DNA from: Theocolax elegans | Lineage: Eukaryota; Arthropoda; Insecta; Hymenoptera; Cerocephalidae | Length of the DNA: 64,000 nt | Assembly (NCBI GenBank): GCA_026168455.1 | Contig: CM047425.1 | Coordinates: 20,042,648 to 20,106,647, forward strand | Direction of reading: 5' to 3' | Part shown: positions 40,408 through 55,578 of the stretch, in pieces | Position numbering within the stretch: the stretch's first letter is position 1 | Layout of the letters: each line of letters opens with the position of its first letter | Notes under the pieces: model-generated | The model's database searches: none | What the model was told of the DNA's origin: nothing | The model's input: only the letters and a program-made list of their open reading frames with translations | Translations under genes and position numbers: made by a program

Positions 40408-40571
40408 CAGTATAGGAAAAAATCAAAGTTAAAATTTACTACATTTACTGTAAATTTTACTTAGCAGTTTGGTAATTTTTTCGGTTTTTTCGGTCTGTTA
40501 CCACATTACTTGGGAGTTTGGGAATTTTTACCAAACTCCTTTGTAATATTTTCTAAATATTTCTCTCCGTG
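40408..40571. mobile_element. CACTGAG-type MITE, diverged copy 3
   Basis: The right end, read inward on the minus strand, is CACGGAGAGAAATATTTAG, close to CACTGAGAAAAATTTTTAG of the 31.5 kb copy. The middle shares a GGTCTGTTACC-like word with the family. The left end (CAGTATAGGAAAAAATC) is degraded. Copy 2 of the direct repeat begins exactly where this element ends. Confidence 0.5.
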
Positions 40572-41078
40572 CACCGACTCATTCGGTATCAAGTGGATGA
40601 CCGTACGTAACGTATGTATAAGAGTACTATACAGATAGTACTTAATTTTTATAATTATACAAGTATGTATTTGACTATATTGTGCGTAAGTACAATCGCT
40701 GGCAAACCTAACCTAGCAAACCCCGAACCACCTGTTCCCATAAGCAACGATTAAGATCTTCGTCGGAGACGTTTCGACATTGAAAATTAGAAGTTTGTTT
40801 CGATTAGAAGAAGTATCTATATTGGCAAGGAAATGATATAATAAACGGATGGAAGAATTTATTATCTATAATTATAATACACTCACACACATGTAACTAA
40901 ATTTTACACTCTTTACTATAAAAATGAGTAAATGTATAATTCAATATTCAAATGTTTATTCATAACAATGTACTAACTATAATATTGTAAACTGATAAGA
41001 AGAGTGTTACATCTTCAGGAAATAGATCTTTGAAAAACTTTAGGCTATGTTTACTATTATAAAGATATGAAAAAAAAA
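40572..41078 (+). repeat. Direct repeat, copy 2 (about 507 bp)
   Basis: Same start CACCGACTCATTCGG as copy 1, in the same orientation, offset by 867 bp. Unlike copy 1 it runs on into the intact foldback element at its right end, so this is probably the ancestral context. Confidence 0.88.
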
Positions 41079-41628
41079 CCTGAGTTTTAGACTATAACGC
41101 TCTTTTTCACGATAGATATAAGCAAATAACACAAAATTTCGCCAAAAGTACCCTTGATTTTGATTGTTTATAATTCAAAAAAAAAAATAAAGATAAGTAT
41201 TCAAGCCCAAATTTGAAAGAAAACTGAGATCGAGTGGATAGGATTTAAAAAATAGAAGCTCAAATATTTTGATTTGGTCTAAAATTGCCGAAAAAAAAAC
41301 AAAAAGACAATTTGGCCGAAAAATCAATATATGTTTTAATTCAAAATTGTTATCAAAATATAGTTAAATTATTTTCCTTTTATAACTTTAGATCAAATCA
41401 AGATATTTGAGCTTCTTTTAAGCTGTACTTTAAATAACTTTCTTTCGAACTCGGATTTGAATATTTGTCTTTACTCGTTTTTGAGTTATAAGCGATCAAA
41501 ATTAAGGGTTTTTTGGCGAAATTATTCGTGCTTATATCTAACATAAAAAAGAGCGTTAAAGTCTAAAAAGCAGTAAGCATGTAAAATTTGGTAAAGATCC
41601 GTTTCTCGGAGATATGACACTCTCCTTG
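40996..41628. mobile_element. CAAGGAGA-type foldback element, copy A (633 bp)
   Basis: TGA lies outside both ends (40993-40995, 41629-41631). The inward-read ends are TAAGAAGAGTGTTACATC and CAAGGAGAGTGTCATATC. The inner arms (GTTTTAGACTATAACGCTCTTTTT against its near complement) fold over several hundred bases. It belongs to the same family as 56290-56971, where the target duplication is TAA. Three-base T-N-A targets resemble PIF/Harbinger-type insertion. No coding potential. Confidence 0.72.
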
Positions 41629-43144
41629 TGAGTTAATATTGTTTTGTAATCGCATTATTTCAACCAAGTGACTAATAACAGTAAAATATTTAAAAAAACA
41701 TCGAATGAGTGCGCCAGAAATTTTTGCGATATATTTTTTGAAACACGATGTATTAATATAGGTATTACTATAAATCGACATAAGTCAAATAAAAAGAAGC
41801 ATAATATATATTTATATTTGGTAGCAAAAACCATAATCACAGATCATAAATTTACGAAATTCATTTCATACAAATGAACAAACTACATATACGAGGAGGA
41901 ATACATGGCGAATATAGCAAAGCAAGCATTAATATTGAAATAAAAAAAACAGAAAAAAGTTATAAACGGATATTTGAGCATTGTTATTCACCGTCCCGCA
42001 AATTTTACGTTCATTATTTTTTTTCTTATAGCAAGTAGGGTCCTTATTTTCATTTCTAGTTGTACATTTTACAAGTTCCTTTGGTTGTATACATAAACTC
42101 AGTCTAATTGTTCTTCAGTACCTCGGAATTTTATTATTCTAATCGGCGCAATCTGCTATTACGTTTGTAACGTAGTGCTCAAGGCACGCGCGTTCCCCTC
42201 TTACGAGTAAAGAGCTTAATTTATTCCACAGGAAGGAAAAAGAAAAAAAGTTTTATAGAAACGTGAGAAACAGAGTGTGTGAGGAAGGGAGAGAAAAATA
42301 GCAGGTTACCAAGATTTCGAGTAGTCAGAGGGAGCATCTGAGTAACGTCTATAAATCAGCTATTTATGTTTCTGATGATTGAAGTTCGTATATTAGGGGT
42401 AATATGCAGTTGTGTACATAAGCTAAGTAATGGATGTACAAAATAAATCGTTGAAAAATACATTTACTCTTTGATTCAGTACATAATAACTAATTCACAT
42501 AATCTTTATGTTTAATATATGCTATGTTTTAGTCAATTATTTGGAAACACGAAGGAAAATATTTGATTACAAAAATAATACTCATATTCACAAATAAGTG
42601 TTTAAATTAATTAAAATATTTCTGTAGAGAAAGAGGAAATATCTTAAAATAAACGTATACACGTTTCACGAATATGCTTTAAATTTTTATGTTTAATAAA
42701 AGTAATTGATCGCAATATTGTTTTTAAATTGATATACTATGCTCTTAGAGAATAATCCGCATTTAATTGTTCAACGTAAAAATATAAATGCTTTATTTCA
42801 AATTAGACATTTTTTAGCTGATTGATAATTGAATTCAATTGACTAACGATTGAATACAAAGGTAATAGGAAAACCATTTATCCAATAAAGTCAGCCTACA
42901 AATTAATTGTATTTTCAAGTAAAATTATTATTAGCAATAAGTATTTTTTTATACACATTCATATATTTTTTTACTACGATTATGTATTATTGTTTATGTA
43001 ATTGAACTAGTTAAAAATCCAATGTAGGAATAGGTATTTTAATATAATGACATTGAGTCATTTAAAAAAAATAAATTTATTTGAAATATATAATCATTTT
43101 AATAAAAAAGAATTTTAACAAATATATCAATTTTTATATTGATC

Positions 43145-43166
43145 ATATATATATATATATATATAT
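43145..43166. repeat. (AT)n microsatellite
   Basis: Uninterrupted AT run of 22 bp. Confidence 0.85.
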
Positions 43167-46044
43167 TCTTACGCTAATTTTTTATAAATTAAGAAACTTT
43201 TACTGTAAACCATCGCTCATTTTTAACTATCCATCTTGATTTTAGTTTTCATGATAATAATCCATAGCAAAGAAGTAAATGAGGAGTGAAGCGATGCCGA
43301 AGAATCGCGATCTTTTAATTTTTGATCCAATTACCCGTATCCTGGATGACGACGTAATTTACCCAACGTCAGGGTCCTAGGCCTTTGTCGCTTTCACCTT
43401 CTAGCAGCACAGCTTCGCCCATGGGGATACCAAATTTATCGAAAATTTCATTTGGGAACGGTATTAAAGGCCACTACGCTACGCTTAAACAATCTGATTT
43501 ATAACGCTACCTCAGATTTACCATCCTATGCTTTTTCTTCTAGGTATCGTTTAATAATTTCAATAAGAGTATACAAAATTACAACATACTTATAGTATTT
43601 ATAATTAACTGGTCAAGTATTTTTTTAAATATATATTCATCATTTAGTTATTATTTTTAGAACTATATCCTTTTCATAAATAAATAGCTTAATTAAGAAA
43701 AAAAACATACATTTTGTCAAAGAAAATATAATATAGCGTTATTTCATTTTATATTGTAATCATCATTTCAATCATTGTAGTAATCATCACGTTTTGTGCT
43801 ATTCGAGTTATAGCTTGAGATTTTTTATATGCCGGATTAATTAATTATTGAGAAACACGCGTCGAATAGTCGAATGAACATGAAAGAAAATAACTTTTTC
43901 AAGTTTTATGATTTATACAGAAAAAAAATGCGTTAATTTTCAATTTTAGAAATTTGATATTTTTGATATTTTTTGATCGTATTTTCTTTAAAAAAAGATT
44001 TAATTTTTATATTTGTGCATTCACAAACTAAAATTGTTTACTTCGGGTATGAAATATTCTCGAAATTATTGTATCTGCAAGGAACATCCAATTTTATTAT
44101 AACAGTGGATTACAAAATCTAAGAATTTTTGTAACTGATCCGATGCGTTCAAAGATTACCATGATTCTCAAATTATAATTAAATTTCTCCCTATATATTC
44201 TCCTTATATAAATATGAATGCTTTACCCTTTGTTAAATCCAAATATATATACTTTTATTTATTGAGAAATATGTATTTAGCTATGACGAAATAATTAGAT
44301 TATTTTAATAATATGATTCGTTGGTTATCTTGTATGCCACTTTTACAAAACCAAACCGCTGAAAATTACGTGTAAATTACCTGAAATATATCCAATATTT
44401 TGGTAATCTTCCTTAAGTTAAATAACGTTTTCATTTCTCAGGGCGAATTGCGGCAAAAAATTCTTTTATTCATGGGTCGAAAGTTCATTTTGAAAAGTAG
44501 ATGAATACATCCGTGCAAAAATAGTGGACGTAATGCAATATTCATCGAATTTACCTACATCTCTGTTTCAAACGTACTTTTACCATATGTATTTACGAAA
44601 TTTGCATCAAGCTCTTAAAAATATATTATTATTACATTTAATGAAAATGTCACTTACGCATGAGAGACGGTCTCGTCAAGGTTCTACAGAAATTAAATTT
44701 AGCCCTGTATAAACGGGCGACGGCGAAGGCGGAAAAATTTGTTCAATTTTACAGGTGACCACCTTTTCATTCACTTCGCGGTATATTAAAGGTCACATAG
44801 CGAAGCACGCCAGTGATTTACGCGACTGCTCAAGATTTATCTTACTCGAGTAGTAAACCGAAGAAATGTGCAAGGCTAGACGAGGCAACTAAATTTATTG
44901 ATATCGAAATTGCGTCGCTCTTCAGGTATAACGTAACCTTGAAAGAGTTAATTTTATAAATAATATAAATATTGTTAATTGAATTTACTTCTTTTTTAGT
45001 CGAATAATATTTACATTTATAATTGTCGCGTTGTACATTTTAACGTTGTATGTCTTTCCTGGTTACGGTTGAGAGTTTGATGTTACATTTCTTGGAGGTT
45101 TATTTAAATTCGAGGACAGGAATACATGAAAGTTTTGAGTTGTACCTACACCGTAGAATATATTTTCTGTTTACCCTTTTTGAGACAAATTGAATGCGCG
45201 TGTGTATAAATTATCTATTTATTCTTTGAAACCATATTTTACATCGTCTCGATTTTAATTTTAATTATATGTACAATTTTAGTGAAATGATAGATTTCGC
45301 GTCTTTTACCATTTTAGTCTTTTGTCAACTGTTGATTTCAACTTTTTTATGAACATAACCAAGTCTGATAAACATTCGAAGGTACAGTACGAGAAAATAA
45401 TATTTGTATATTATCTCATGTAAATATTGTAAAATATTGTAAGATATATTTAAAATTCCTGTGTTAAATAAAGGTATTTAAGATAAAAATACGTGGTTTT
45501 TAAATTCAATCTGATTAGCATTCTTGTACATTTAATGAAATATAATAAATATCGACATGCAATAAAACTCCTGTGATGTGTATTTTTATATTTCCCAATA
45601 AAAAATTAATCCATAATGAAATAAACGTTTTACCAAGACATTTGATACTATAAATATCATGTGACCGAAATATAAAATATACATCGTAAAAAATGTATAA
45701 TAATCCTTACTTTTATAGGATAAGAGTAATCCATCTTGGATGAAAATAATGATCGCATTATATTCTTTGAAAAAAGAAGGAAAAATTGAAAACCGCTAAC
45801 TTGTAAGGTTTTCCGGAGCGATCCGACGTTATAACTCGAACGTCATCGGTACACACTGTCAGGAGTTGGGTAAGAACAGCCCGAACGGAACACGTCGCTC
45901 GTTAAACTCGGTGAATCGTTAAAGGGTCTAGAGAGGATGGTGCCAACTTGGACGACCAGTTTCGCTTCCTTTCACGAGTCCCTGTCGCTATACCTCGACT
46001 CAAGAACGTGCCTTCGAAATTCTCTCCAGAGAAAACTAGGAGAG

Positions 46045-46047
<3 letters not shown>

Positions 46048-46080
<33 letters not shown>
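46048..46080. repeat. (AG)n microsatellite
   Basis: About 16 AG units inside the GC-richer island at 45780-46440. The serine/leucine-rich open frames crossing it on the minus strand are artefacts of the repeat. Confidence 0.9.
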
Positions 46081-46083
<3 letters not shown>

Positions 46084-49000
46084 GATAGACAGTGAAACTA
46101 TCGCATAGGCCCAACGCGTCATTTCCGTTGGGTTAACCATGGATAACGATGTGTAATCACGACGTTCGCGATTATAACCCATCTCTCGGGAGGTATAAAT
46201 AACGCACAAATAACACCCGTACCTAGATCCTCGGTAGTAGATAATTTCACCTGACCACCACCTGTGCACCGCATCCACTCACTATACGTGCAATGCGATA
46301 TGGGGGATAAGCGATTTCAACCCTTCGAGTGGATAAGAGAGACGATTTCGAGGGGTTCGTGTTTGCGAGGGGATGACCTCTAGACCCGATAGCATTCGCT
46401 TTGTGGTCGAGAGGACTAGGCTTAGGATAAAAGCTCAAAGATACTTTTTACTCTTCTTTCATCTCCCTAGGATAGAAAAACATTTACTCCGAATACCTAA
46501 ACTTTTTAGAGATGTTAATGTTTTCTTTCACTTTTCATTTGTTTTAATACTTTTGATTCCATTAAAACTATCACACTTACTAATTTTAAAATTCAAATTA
46601 CGCTCTTAATTAATTAAACTATAATTATTTTACTTAATTAAAAACTTATCTTGGTTGATAAATTACTTAAATTTTTTCAGCAATTTCATAACCTTAACTT
46701 TTTAAATATTTTTAATTTTATTAAGTCGTTTATATTGACATTTATTTGAAATTTAAAAGATTTATATATTATCCAAGTTTTAACACTCGTGAATTCAAAA
46801 CATGTAATTTAAAAAATGTCTGCATGGATGTGAGCCTCTGGGTGCGAGTGTGTTGTAAACTCGTATCTTTGGTTCTATCAAACCGATTGAACTTTATTCT
46901 GACTCAATCGACGCATTTTTAAAGCTGCCTTAAGCTGCACTTATGCAAATTTAAGCCATTTTAAATGCCTTCAAGTTAGAGTGAATTATTGGCTTTTAAA
47001 AATCTATGTCTTTGAAATGGCGATTTAAAGAGTTTATATTTATTTATCTTCTGGTTTGAAATTTGTTCAGTTATCTTCATTCATTCTTAAATTATCAAAA
47101 AAAAGAAAATTAAAAAAGATCATAGTGCAAAATATTATTGAAATTTTTGGTTTGAAACAAATCTGTGATTTTTCCTGCTAATAAATAACTAACATATAAA
47201 GAATTAAAAAAATAATTAAATAAACCCGAAACAACGTTTAAATTTACGGATTGGTAAGTTAATATATTTATAATTAATTAATCGATTACAATTGTAATTA
47301 CGAGTTGTTCTCAAGTAAGCAGGAAAAAAGTGCCACTAATTAGCACATAGCTTAGTTCCTCGTATAGTGCTTATTTATGATTTATAACTAAAATATGTAT
47401 GTAATATGTATAGTAAAATGTAAAATAATATGGTATGGCTAAGTGAGGGTGGCAATTTGTTGCGACCGCTTCATTTTAGTGAGGTGCAATGCATAGTATT
47501 TAAAACGCATTTTATATTCTAGCAGCATGAAGTAATGTTATACAAAATCAGAAATAGGGACTATACTAAGATGTTACGTACTAATATCAATTAGCAGCGA
47601 TTTTTTGTTATTACACGGAAAGAAATTTTTACATGCCTGATGCACAAAAATTTGACACATTACATCACATCGTATAATTGGAATCGTATAATACCAAAAA
47701 ATAAATATGTAATGTCCAAGATAGTTATCCCTTATTTCCAATACAATGTTGCTTCCGCGGGTATTCCAGTACTTTGGAATAATTTATGCAAAAATTGTAA
47801 TTACTACTATTCCACAGTATTAGGAAATCCTTTAATACAATGATTGTAAACGCTCCTTTCCATAATGGTCATGATAAACGTCCATTAGTGACATGACAAA
47901 TATAAAAAACGTGTAGCAAATGCGATTTAGCTGTGATGCACCCAAACTTGGATTGCCACATGTAAAAAAAATTGTATAACCTCTTGACTCGATCATTGGC
48001 ATGTGTCATTTCAATCTTGGGCGCGTCAGACGCCAAAGGTTGAATGGTACAAGCCGAACAAGTAAGTTCACGTCCAAAACTTGGGAATTTTCGAGTACCA
48101 TATTAATAATGTTTGTGAGAATACCAAAATTCGTACGTTGCATACCCATCGTTGATTATACCTACTATTAAATACGGTTTGGCATGTGACTTTGGCACTT
48201 AACTTGGTATAATACCATTACCAAACATTCTTTCCGGGTAGTAAGCGTTGATTGCAGCAATTGATACATCATGCTGTAATGTACTATTTGCCTAGCTATG
48301 TAATTAATTTTACTTGAGTATATAAATATACATATTTGTTATCTGTTTTGTACGCATAAATCTAATGGAAAATCTATTTCAAGGTCGAGTGAATGATCTA
48401 TCACTATCTAATCTAATCTTATCTTACTGATCCTAATTGAATATATATAATTTTTTAAGTTTTAAATTCATTGACTAATTTATTTTTTGCTAATAATAAG
48501 GGTACATTTCATTAAAGTAAGCTACTCTATATAAACAAGAAGTTGGATTGTTGCAACTTAAAAAATAATTTACTAATATTGATGAAGCACAAATTAATAA
48601 ATACTTGACGCGTTAAAATTAGTTACCGTAATTAAGCTCACACATTTTTCAAAATACATTTTTAGTCTTTATTGTATATCTCAATATATAAATAAAAATT
48701 TCACGTACATGATACGTTTATAATAAATATGATGTTTACTTGAAAGAAGCCATCACTATACGCATAATAAAATGGAAGTATTCTTATAACTAAAATATAA
48801 AGTGCCCCATGCGTATAAGAATTATTTAAGAAAATCTCAATCGGATTCAATGTCTGGGTGGGAAATAAGCTCACCTTTTTTGTAGGATTCAAGAAAGAGA
48901 GTGAGAGAGAGAGAGGGATAGCGTGAAATTCACACGTCCGCTAAGTCGCTGAACATTTATCAGGTTGAAACTTCTTTGCGTTGCTCGTGCATCCAAGCAA

Positions 49001-50147
49001 TGATTAAACTTTGTAAAAAATGATGCTTTTATCTTTACTATTTCTGCGTCCTACTTTCTGAAATTGCTCTTTTACTGCCGTGATCGTTAAAACCGTATTA
49101 TGGTAGATTTCGAAATAAAAATTTCATTTTGATAAAGATTTATTTTTAGCGGTTTCATTTAGAATAAAAAGAAAAACCTCGGTGACTGTTTTTGATCGTT
49201 TAAACGTCACTAACTTATAAATGCTATATTTTTTTACAGAGTAAACTGAAATTTAAACTGTGCTTTGAACGAAAAAAATGACGACAAATAAAATTATTTA
49301 TTGTATAAATATACTCGAATAATATTCAAGACTTTATTACAAATAATAAAATTAACTATTAAAATATACAGATTGTATTGCGGATGCACAACAAATTTTA
49401 AAATAAAATGTATTGCGAAATTTGATTTTATTATGTTATCTAATTATATTGCATGTAATAAAGTATCCATTATAAGTTTTTAAAATTATATTCTACTTAA
49501 TAAACAGAAAAAGCATGATGACTCATTAATTTGCGGTACGATTCAGAATATGTGCCATAAATTAAAAACTAAAAATTATATATTATATAATACATTTTTT
49601 TACAAATTTTCCACATTGTTTTTTTAAATATAATATCTCAGAATTACGGAGTACATTTAATCAAATACTTTAATACGTATTACCAGAAAGTGATTGAGCC
49701 AATGTTATACGAATAGAAGTATGGAAAGATATATAACAGTGTGAAAATATTAATGAGACTAAGTCTGGAGCATTTATTTGATAAGATGAGCTTTGTATTT
49801 CGTTATGGCAGTTTCCGTCAGTCTGAAAACATGATAACCAATAATGATTATGCTAATATTATTTACTTTCATAATTAATTGTAATTCTAAACTGTATGTG
49901 TCGGTGAAATGTTTACTTCTATCATTAGCATTCTAATTAATATGAATAAAATTCAATTTACAGCAATACCATGGGAAAATAAAAGTAAATAAATTTTTCA
50001 GTTAAAATGGAAATTACATAAAAAACGTCAATGTACAATTTACAAGAAATCCACGAAGACATCCCTGAAGACTTACTTTTGACATCGAGTGGAGTCGCGG
50101 TCATAAATCAAAATTTAAATCCTTACGATCGTAGTAAACGCGAAACA

Positions 50148-50171
50148 AAATACGAATTTGAATTCGTATTT
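50148..50171. repeat. Perfect short palindrome
   Basis: AAATACGAATT and AATTCGTATTT are exact reverse complements separated by TG, at the edge of a GC-richer island. Function unknown; it could be a dimer binding site or chance. Confidence 0.5.
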
Positions 50172-53100
50172 CGCCCCCGAGGAGAATAGAAAAAAGCTAA
50201 GCGGAATGTACGAGGAGTACCATAAACCACGCGACTTCTCTTTACTTTTTTTACGCAGAAAAGCCCGTTTGGTTACTTTTATACTACCACACAAAAAAAA
50301 CAGAGAGAAGAGGAGAGAAGAAGGCGGCCAAATAAAAGTACGCACTTGAGTGAAATGTCGCGTATATTCCTCCGTTCGCGTACGAAGGGCTTGGAAGAGT
50401 CGTCAAGGCGCCGAAGACTTTTACGATTAAGCGTGCCGGCTCACGTCTATATCCCTATCTACCTCGGTTAAAACGAGAGGATTTCTAAGACGATGGCTCG
50501 AGCACAGGTATTTTCTTGAGTTAAGGCTCGAATACACCCAAAGATTTCGTTTTGTTTTCTTTCCTTACATTTTTTTCAGAGGCTAATTTTGAATTTTAAT
50601 GGGTTACTTTACATAGATTTAGAAGATAACCTCAAATTGCTCAATTTTCTTCGTTTAAAAATCACTTAAAAATACAAATGATTTGCCGCATAAGTTGCTT
50701 TAAAACATGAAAGTATTTTTTATTATATTTTGTAAATTTTGCGCAAAAAAATGTATATACAAGAATTGTATTATTTTTAAAGTGCTGGTAAGAATATAAG
50801 GACATACTTTAAATGTCTTCTAGACAAAATTTTTCTACTATATCAAGTAAGCCGTGATTAAACCTTAATTATAATATTTTGGGCTATAAGTTAACTAGAG
50901 ATACATTTATCGATCAAGTATAATATTATAGATTTATATGACGTGCCTTGGAACAACGCATAACAAATGTATAATTTTTATTCTACTATAATGTAAAATA
51001 TGATAAAATTGAAGAAAAAGTTTCTTTAGACTGTTAATTAATAGTTAACAAATTTACCAAAAGCCTAAAAATTACAAAACTTTTTAGTAAAATTTTTTAC
51101 GTTTGGAGTAAAAAGTTAGTAGATATTTAATAAGAGTTTCGAAAAAGTTTAATAACTTTTTTATGCGTATGCGCATTGATCTTAAATATAACTCATTAAT
51201 TATTAGGTTACATACTGACTATTTTTATATAGGTAGAAAAATAAAAGAACTGATGAGAAATTTTACTCTAAACTCTAATCTCACAATAACCTCATTCACA
51301 GTGTATAAAATTGTTTATAATTAATTTATACGCGTAATTCACCTTTGATTTATAAAACAAAAAAATCTATTCTGATCATAGATATAACCAAATATTAGTA
51401 TACGAATAAAGACTAAATACATTTTTGTGTTTAGTTTATTGTTGTAATATATATGAAGATACTTAAATTTATTATAGCAATACTAAAATTTAGTATGATT
51501 AATAATAAAGGTATGGAGGAACCGTTCAAGCGTATATTCCTTTGTACAATAAAAAGTTTCAATTACGTGGTAGATTAATCATATCTGAATAATTCCCCAT
51601 ATATATATATTTAACGCGCACTGCTTTAAAAACTGTACTGCAGAGTAAAGCAAGATAATAAACCCGAATTAATTTAACTAACTAAATCACAAAATTACTG
51701 ATTGCGCATCTGTCTTTCCGAAAATTATACATTCGAAAAAAAACGTAACGCACCTAAAATCGTAGTATTCTAGGTTTAATAATAAAAAAATAGCTTTCGA
51801 ATTGCAATGTAGTCGCACCTTAAAGGGTAAGAAAGAAGAAGCCATCGGCACGTCGGTCGCAAGACAGTCACCGTATAAGAGTAAAAAAAAACGCGCGCCG
51901 GCGGCGGTTCACGCGAGCGGAAGTAATTGCGGGGAGCGATCGACTCACCGCGTCCCTTTTACGAGGGCTACCCGCTCCCCTTTCTTTTTTAGAGAAAAGA
52001 CACTGGGATTTCGTTGCCTCGCCAAGGGACGACGAGAGATGAGGGAATATCGCGCCCTGGCAGAGGGGAAAAGTGATTCCCGGCGGAAACTGTATAGCTA
52101 CAGCTATGAATAATAAATCAGCGCTTACCAAAAAAATCACCTCGCTCGATGTTCTATAACATGACAGGGACACTTACCTGAAACAGATAAAAGTGTAATT
52201 TGTTAAAGAATGATTAGACTTTTTGGCATGGTTTCAGTACTTATTATTTTTTTATCAGAGTATCTAGTAGATTTATAAAATATGTGTAAATTCTTTACTA
52301 TTCTTTATAATTTATACGGGTTATTTTTTTAAAGCAATAAATTATTACGTAGTAATTAGTTCAATGGAAAACGAGCATTCTGAAAGTAGCTAAAATAATT
52401 TTTAGGTCTAAAAATGGAAAGTGACATTCACCTTTTCTGGTTACTACTAGATTTAAATTAATGGATTATATTATTATCTTGAATTGAATTTATTGCTCGT
52501 AACTAAAATCAAATTTTTTTTAATTACAACAGGAAAATTATGAAGCATTGATGCGTATATAAAATAATATTAATTCATATGTGCACTTATAATAATAATT
52601 TATTTATTAAATTTTTAAATACTAAAAAATTTTTTTATGAAAATTAATATTTATTGATAATATTGAGTACACATTAATAATCAGTGTTTGCTATCTATTA
52701 ATTAAATTGTTCAAAACGTTCAAAATGCTTTGAAATTTCTAAAAAACTATAAATTATAATATTGCAAATATATGTAGATGTAAAAATTAAATTTTAAATG
52801 ATTAAATCTTCAAAATAGTGGAATAATTATTTTGACACTTAAGCTAAATCCAATAACATTGATCAATGATTATTCATATGATTAATGCTTATTAGCATTG
52901 GCCTTGTTTGACTAATTTTTCTTTATTAAACATTTAAAATCTTAAGCAGATTATATAAAATATTCATATGGACAATATTTCGTAGGCTCAATAATCTTTA
53001 CAAATGTACGCTGATTTACTATAAGAGTGTAAATAAGTTGACAAACTTTCAACTTACAAATATAGTTGAAAAATATTTTTATACAAACTATAATCGATAA

Positions 53101-55512
53101 AGCTTGTGTGAGTTTAATACAATAAATAAAACAAAACTTTTATTTATTGTAACGATTATCTTAACCAATAACCTAATTAAGTTTTTTAAACCTCGTGAAA
53201 GTTAATGAATGCAATTATATATTTTGAGTTACAAAGTCATGAAAATTGGTCATATAAGTGCAAAACAGCAAAATGTGTTTTGTGGTTATTAATATCTTTT
53301 GTCATATTTAAGTACAGCATCTAAAAATTTGGTTACATATTCTACGTTCTAAAACAGTTGTTTAGCAGAATATCATATACATATAGATGTGAGTGAATGC
53401 ACAGATACATATGTACATATGTGTGTGTGTATATATATCTAATTCTTGTAGTTTTTCTATAATATATATTATGCAAACTTACTTACGTACATAAGCAAAT
53501 ATTATTCGATAATTTTCTTAGAGGTAGATCAGTAAGTTCTAAACCATTTTTCAATTTAACTTCAGTCGCTTTTATTTGAGTTATATCGATGATACACATA
53601 TTTATATAAATAAATATCATTTTGAATTGGTATTAATTTTAAGAATTAAGCACCACACTATGAATTAACAGCAAGCTTCTCAAATGTCAAGTAAATCGCT
53701 TAATTTGTTACAAAATAAACTTAAACCAACATTGGAAAGCATCAAAAAGTCAGTAAACCAAATAAGTGCGAGACCCCTCAAGTGTAATATCTATAATAGC
53801 AAATTTTTTATTTGCTGACTGACAATAAGTAATTATAATCATTCGCGTTAAAACCTTATTCATTTTGCTACAATTGTATCAACATTCGATTGTATGTTTT
53901 AATGCTTAAAACTATATGACATTTTCTTAAATAAATGTGTGTTACATTTGCATGGTAATACTTACAAAGCATAATCAAACCGTCAGAGATAAGCTTCATA
54001 GGTGATTAAATTATAAAGCTTACGATATATTTTGTTATCATAAATATAAAATTATTTGTCATTAAAATTTATTTACAGTATTGCAGTTATAGTAAAATGT
54101 TCATGTGTCAAATTATATAATTAATGCGTATACATTATTTACAAAAATGTATTATCAAAAATCCTTTAATCTAATGAAATGTATACATTGACTAAACAAA
54201 TGTGCATTCTAAATCGCGTGAAAATTATTATAATTATTATTTGAAATTGATTTTGAATAATTATTTATATGTATATACATAAACATTTAGAACAACTGAT
54301 ATTTTCATTGTATATATATTATTACGTTGACTACACATAATTTTGTAGATTAATGTATTAATTTAATGAATAAACGCAACTTGGTTGGAAATCCTGTGAA
54401 ATTATTACATTTCAGTTTCATTACGTATAAAAGCTAGACTTGTTATATTAACTTGATCCATTATTTCATTTGAATTTTACTACAGCACTGCCACTATAGA
54501 AATAGGATAATTAACAAATAATCTCAGTGCAGCAATGTAATTTGTATTAGCAATATAATTTGTTTTCATGCGAGTGTTATACAAAATTTTAAATATTATT
54601 GATGTTACGATAAATTTATAATGCCGACCGATGATTTATATTAAAAAAAATATAATTCAGCTTTGCAATACGAAATGATAAATTTTATATTCAATAACCA
54701 ATGAGTATGAATAATCGATTGATTACGTGTAAACACAATTAAACGTGATCCTTGTAAGCAACGGGAATTTGTTATTGTCTTCGCATTTATCGTTCAAAAT
54801 AATATTCTTAAAGTCGGGTTGAACAATATAAATTTACGTGAAGTATAAAAGTTACTCGCAATGTGTACAAAATAGCGTTGCAAACGGAAAGGGGTTACAA
54901 TTTTTAAATTTACGATGTATAATTAAAAACTTGAAAATCTTTTATTAACAGCATGAAATATTCGAATACCTTTTCGTACCTGTCTGGCCGTAAATGGGTT
55001 AATTAAATTTCCACACAGGAAAACGTGTTATTATACATATATATATATTAAAAAAAAGTAAATTTTGGCCAATTATGTCGTTTTTAACTAGAAACTACTA
55101 AGAGTAGATTGTAGTTAAAATTTGTAAATATATTTCATTGAAATGTAATATTTTCATTAATTTATATATAAAATCCAATAAATCGTATTTTTTAAAGAAT
55201 CAATTTCTTAAAATTTGTAAAAAGAAAAAGTAATAGATATTGACTAAAACGAATAAATAAATGAGAAATAACCAGTCAATCAAAGTGAAACAATGCAACG
55301 TAGATGAATAATAACCAAGGAACTAGTATTCAAAGTCCCTTTCGAATTTCTGGTGAATGCTCGTCGACTATCAAACAATCGAGCGAACCTCGCCCGCACC
55401 TCGAACGACGTCTTCCTGCCTGCAACAGCTGATTCATAGGACAACTTATGGGCTAACCCATGCGTCCCCATAACGTAGTCAACGTCGTCGTTACTCAACA
55501 GAACTCTGCCCA

Positions 55513-55578
55513 GGTATACGTATATATGTATGTGTATATGTGCATATGTATATATGTATATATGTGTATGTATATGTA
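55513..55578. repeat. Imperfect (TATG)n / TA-TG repeat
   Basis: A mixed run of TATATG, TGTATG and GTATATG words over about 65 bp inside the GC-richer island at 55300-55780. Confidence 0.75.

Noticed and set aside
47610..48245. Possible MITE with CCGGAAAGAA/TTCTTTCCGGG ends
   Set aside because: Only about 10 bp of the ends match as inverted repeats and the arms do not fold; the target duplication is unclear.
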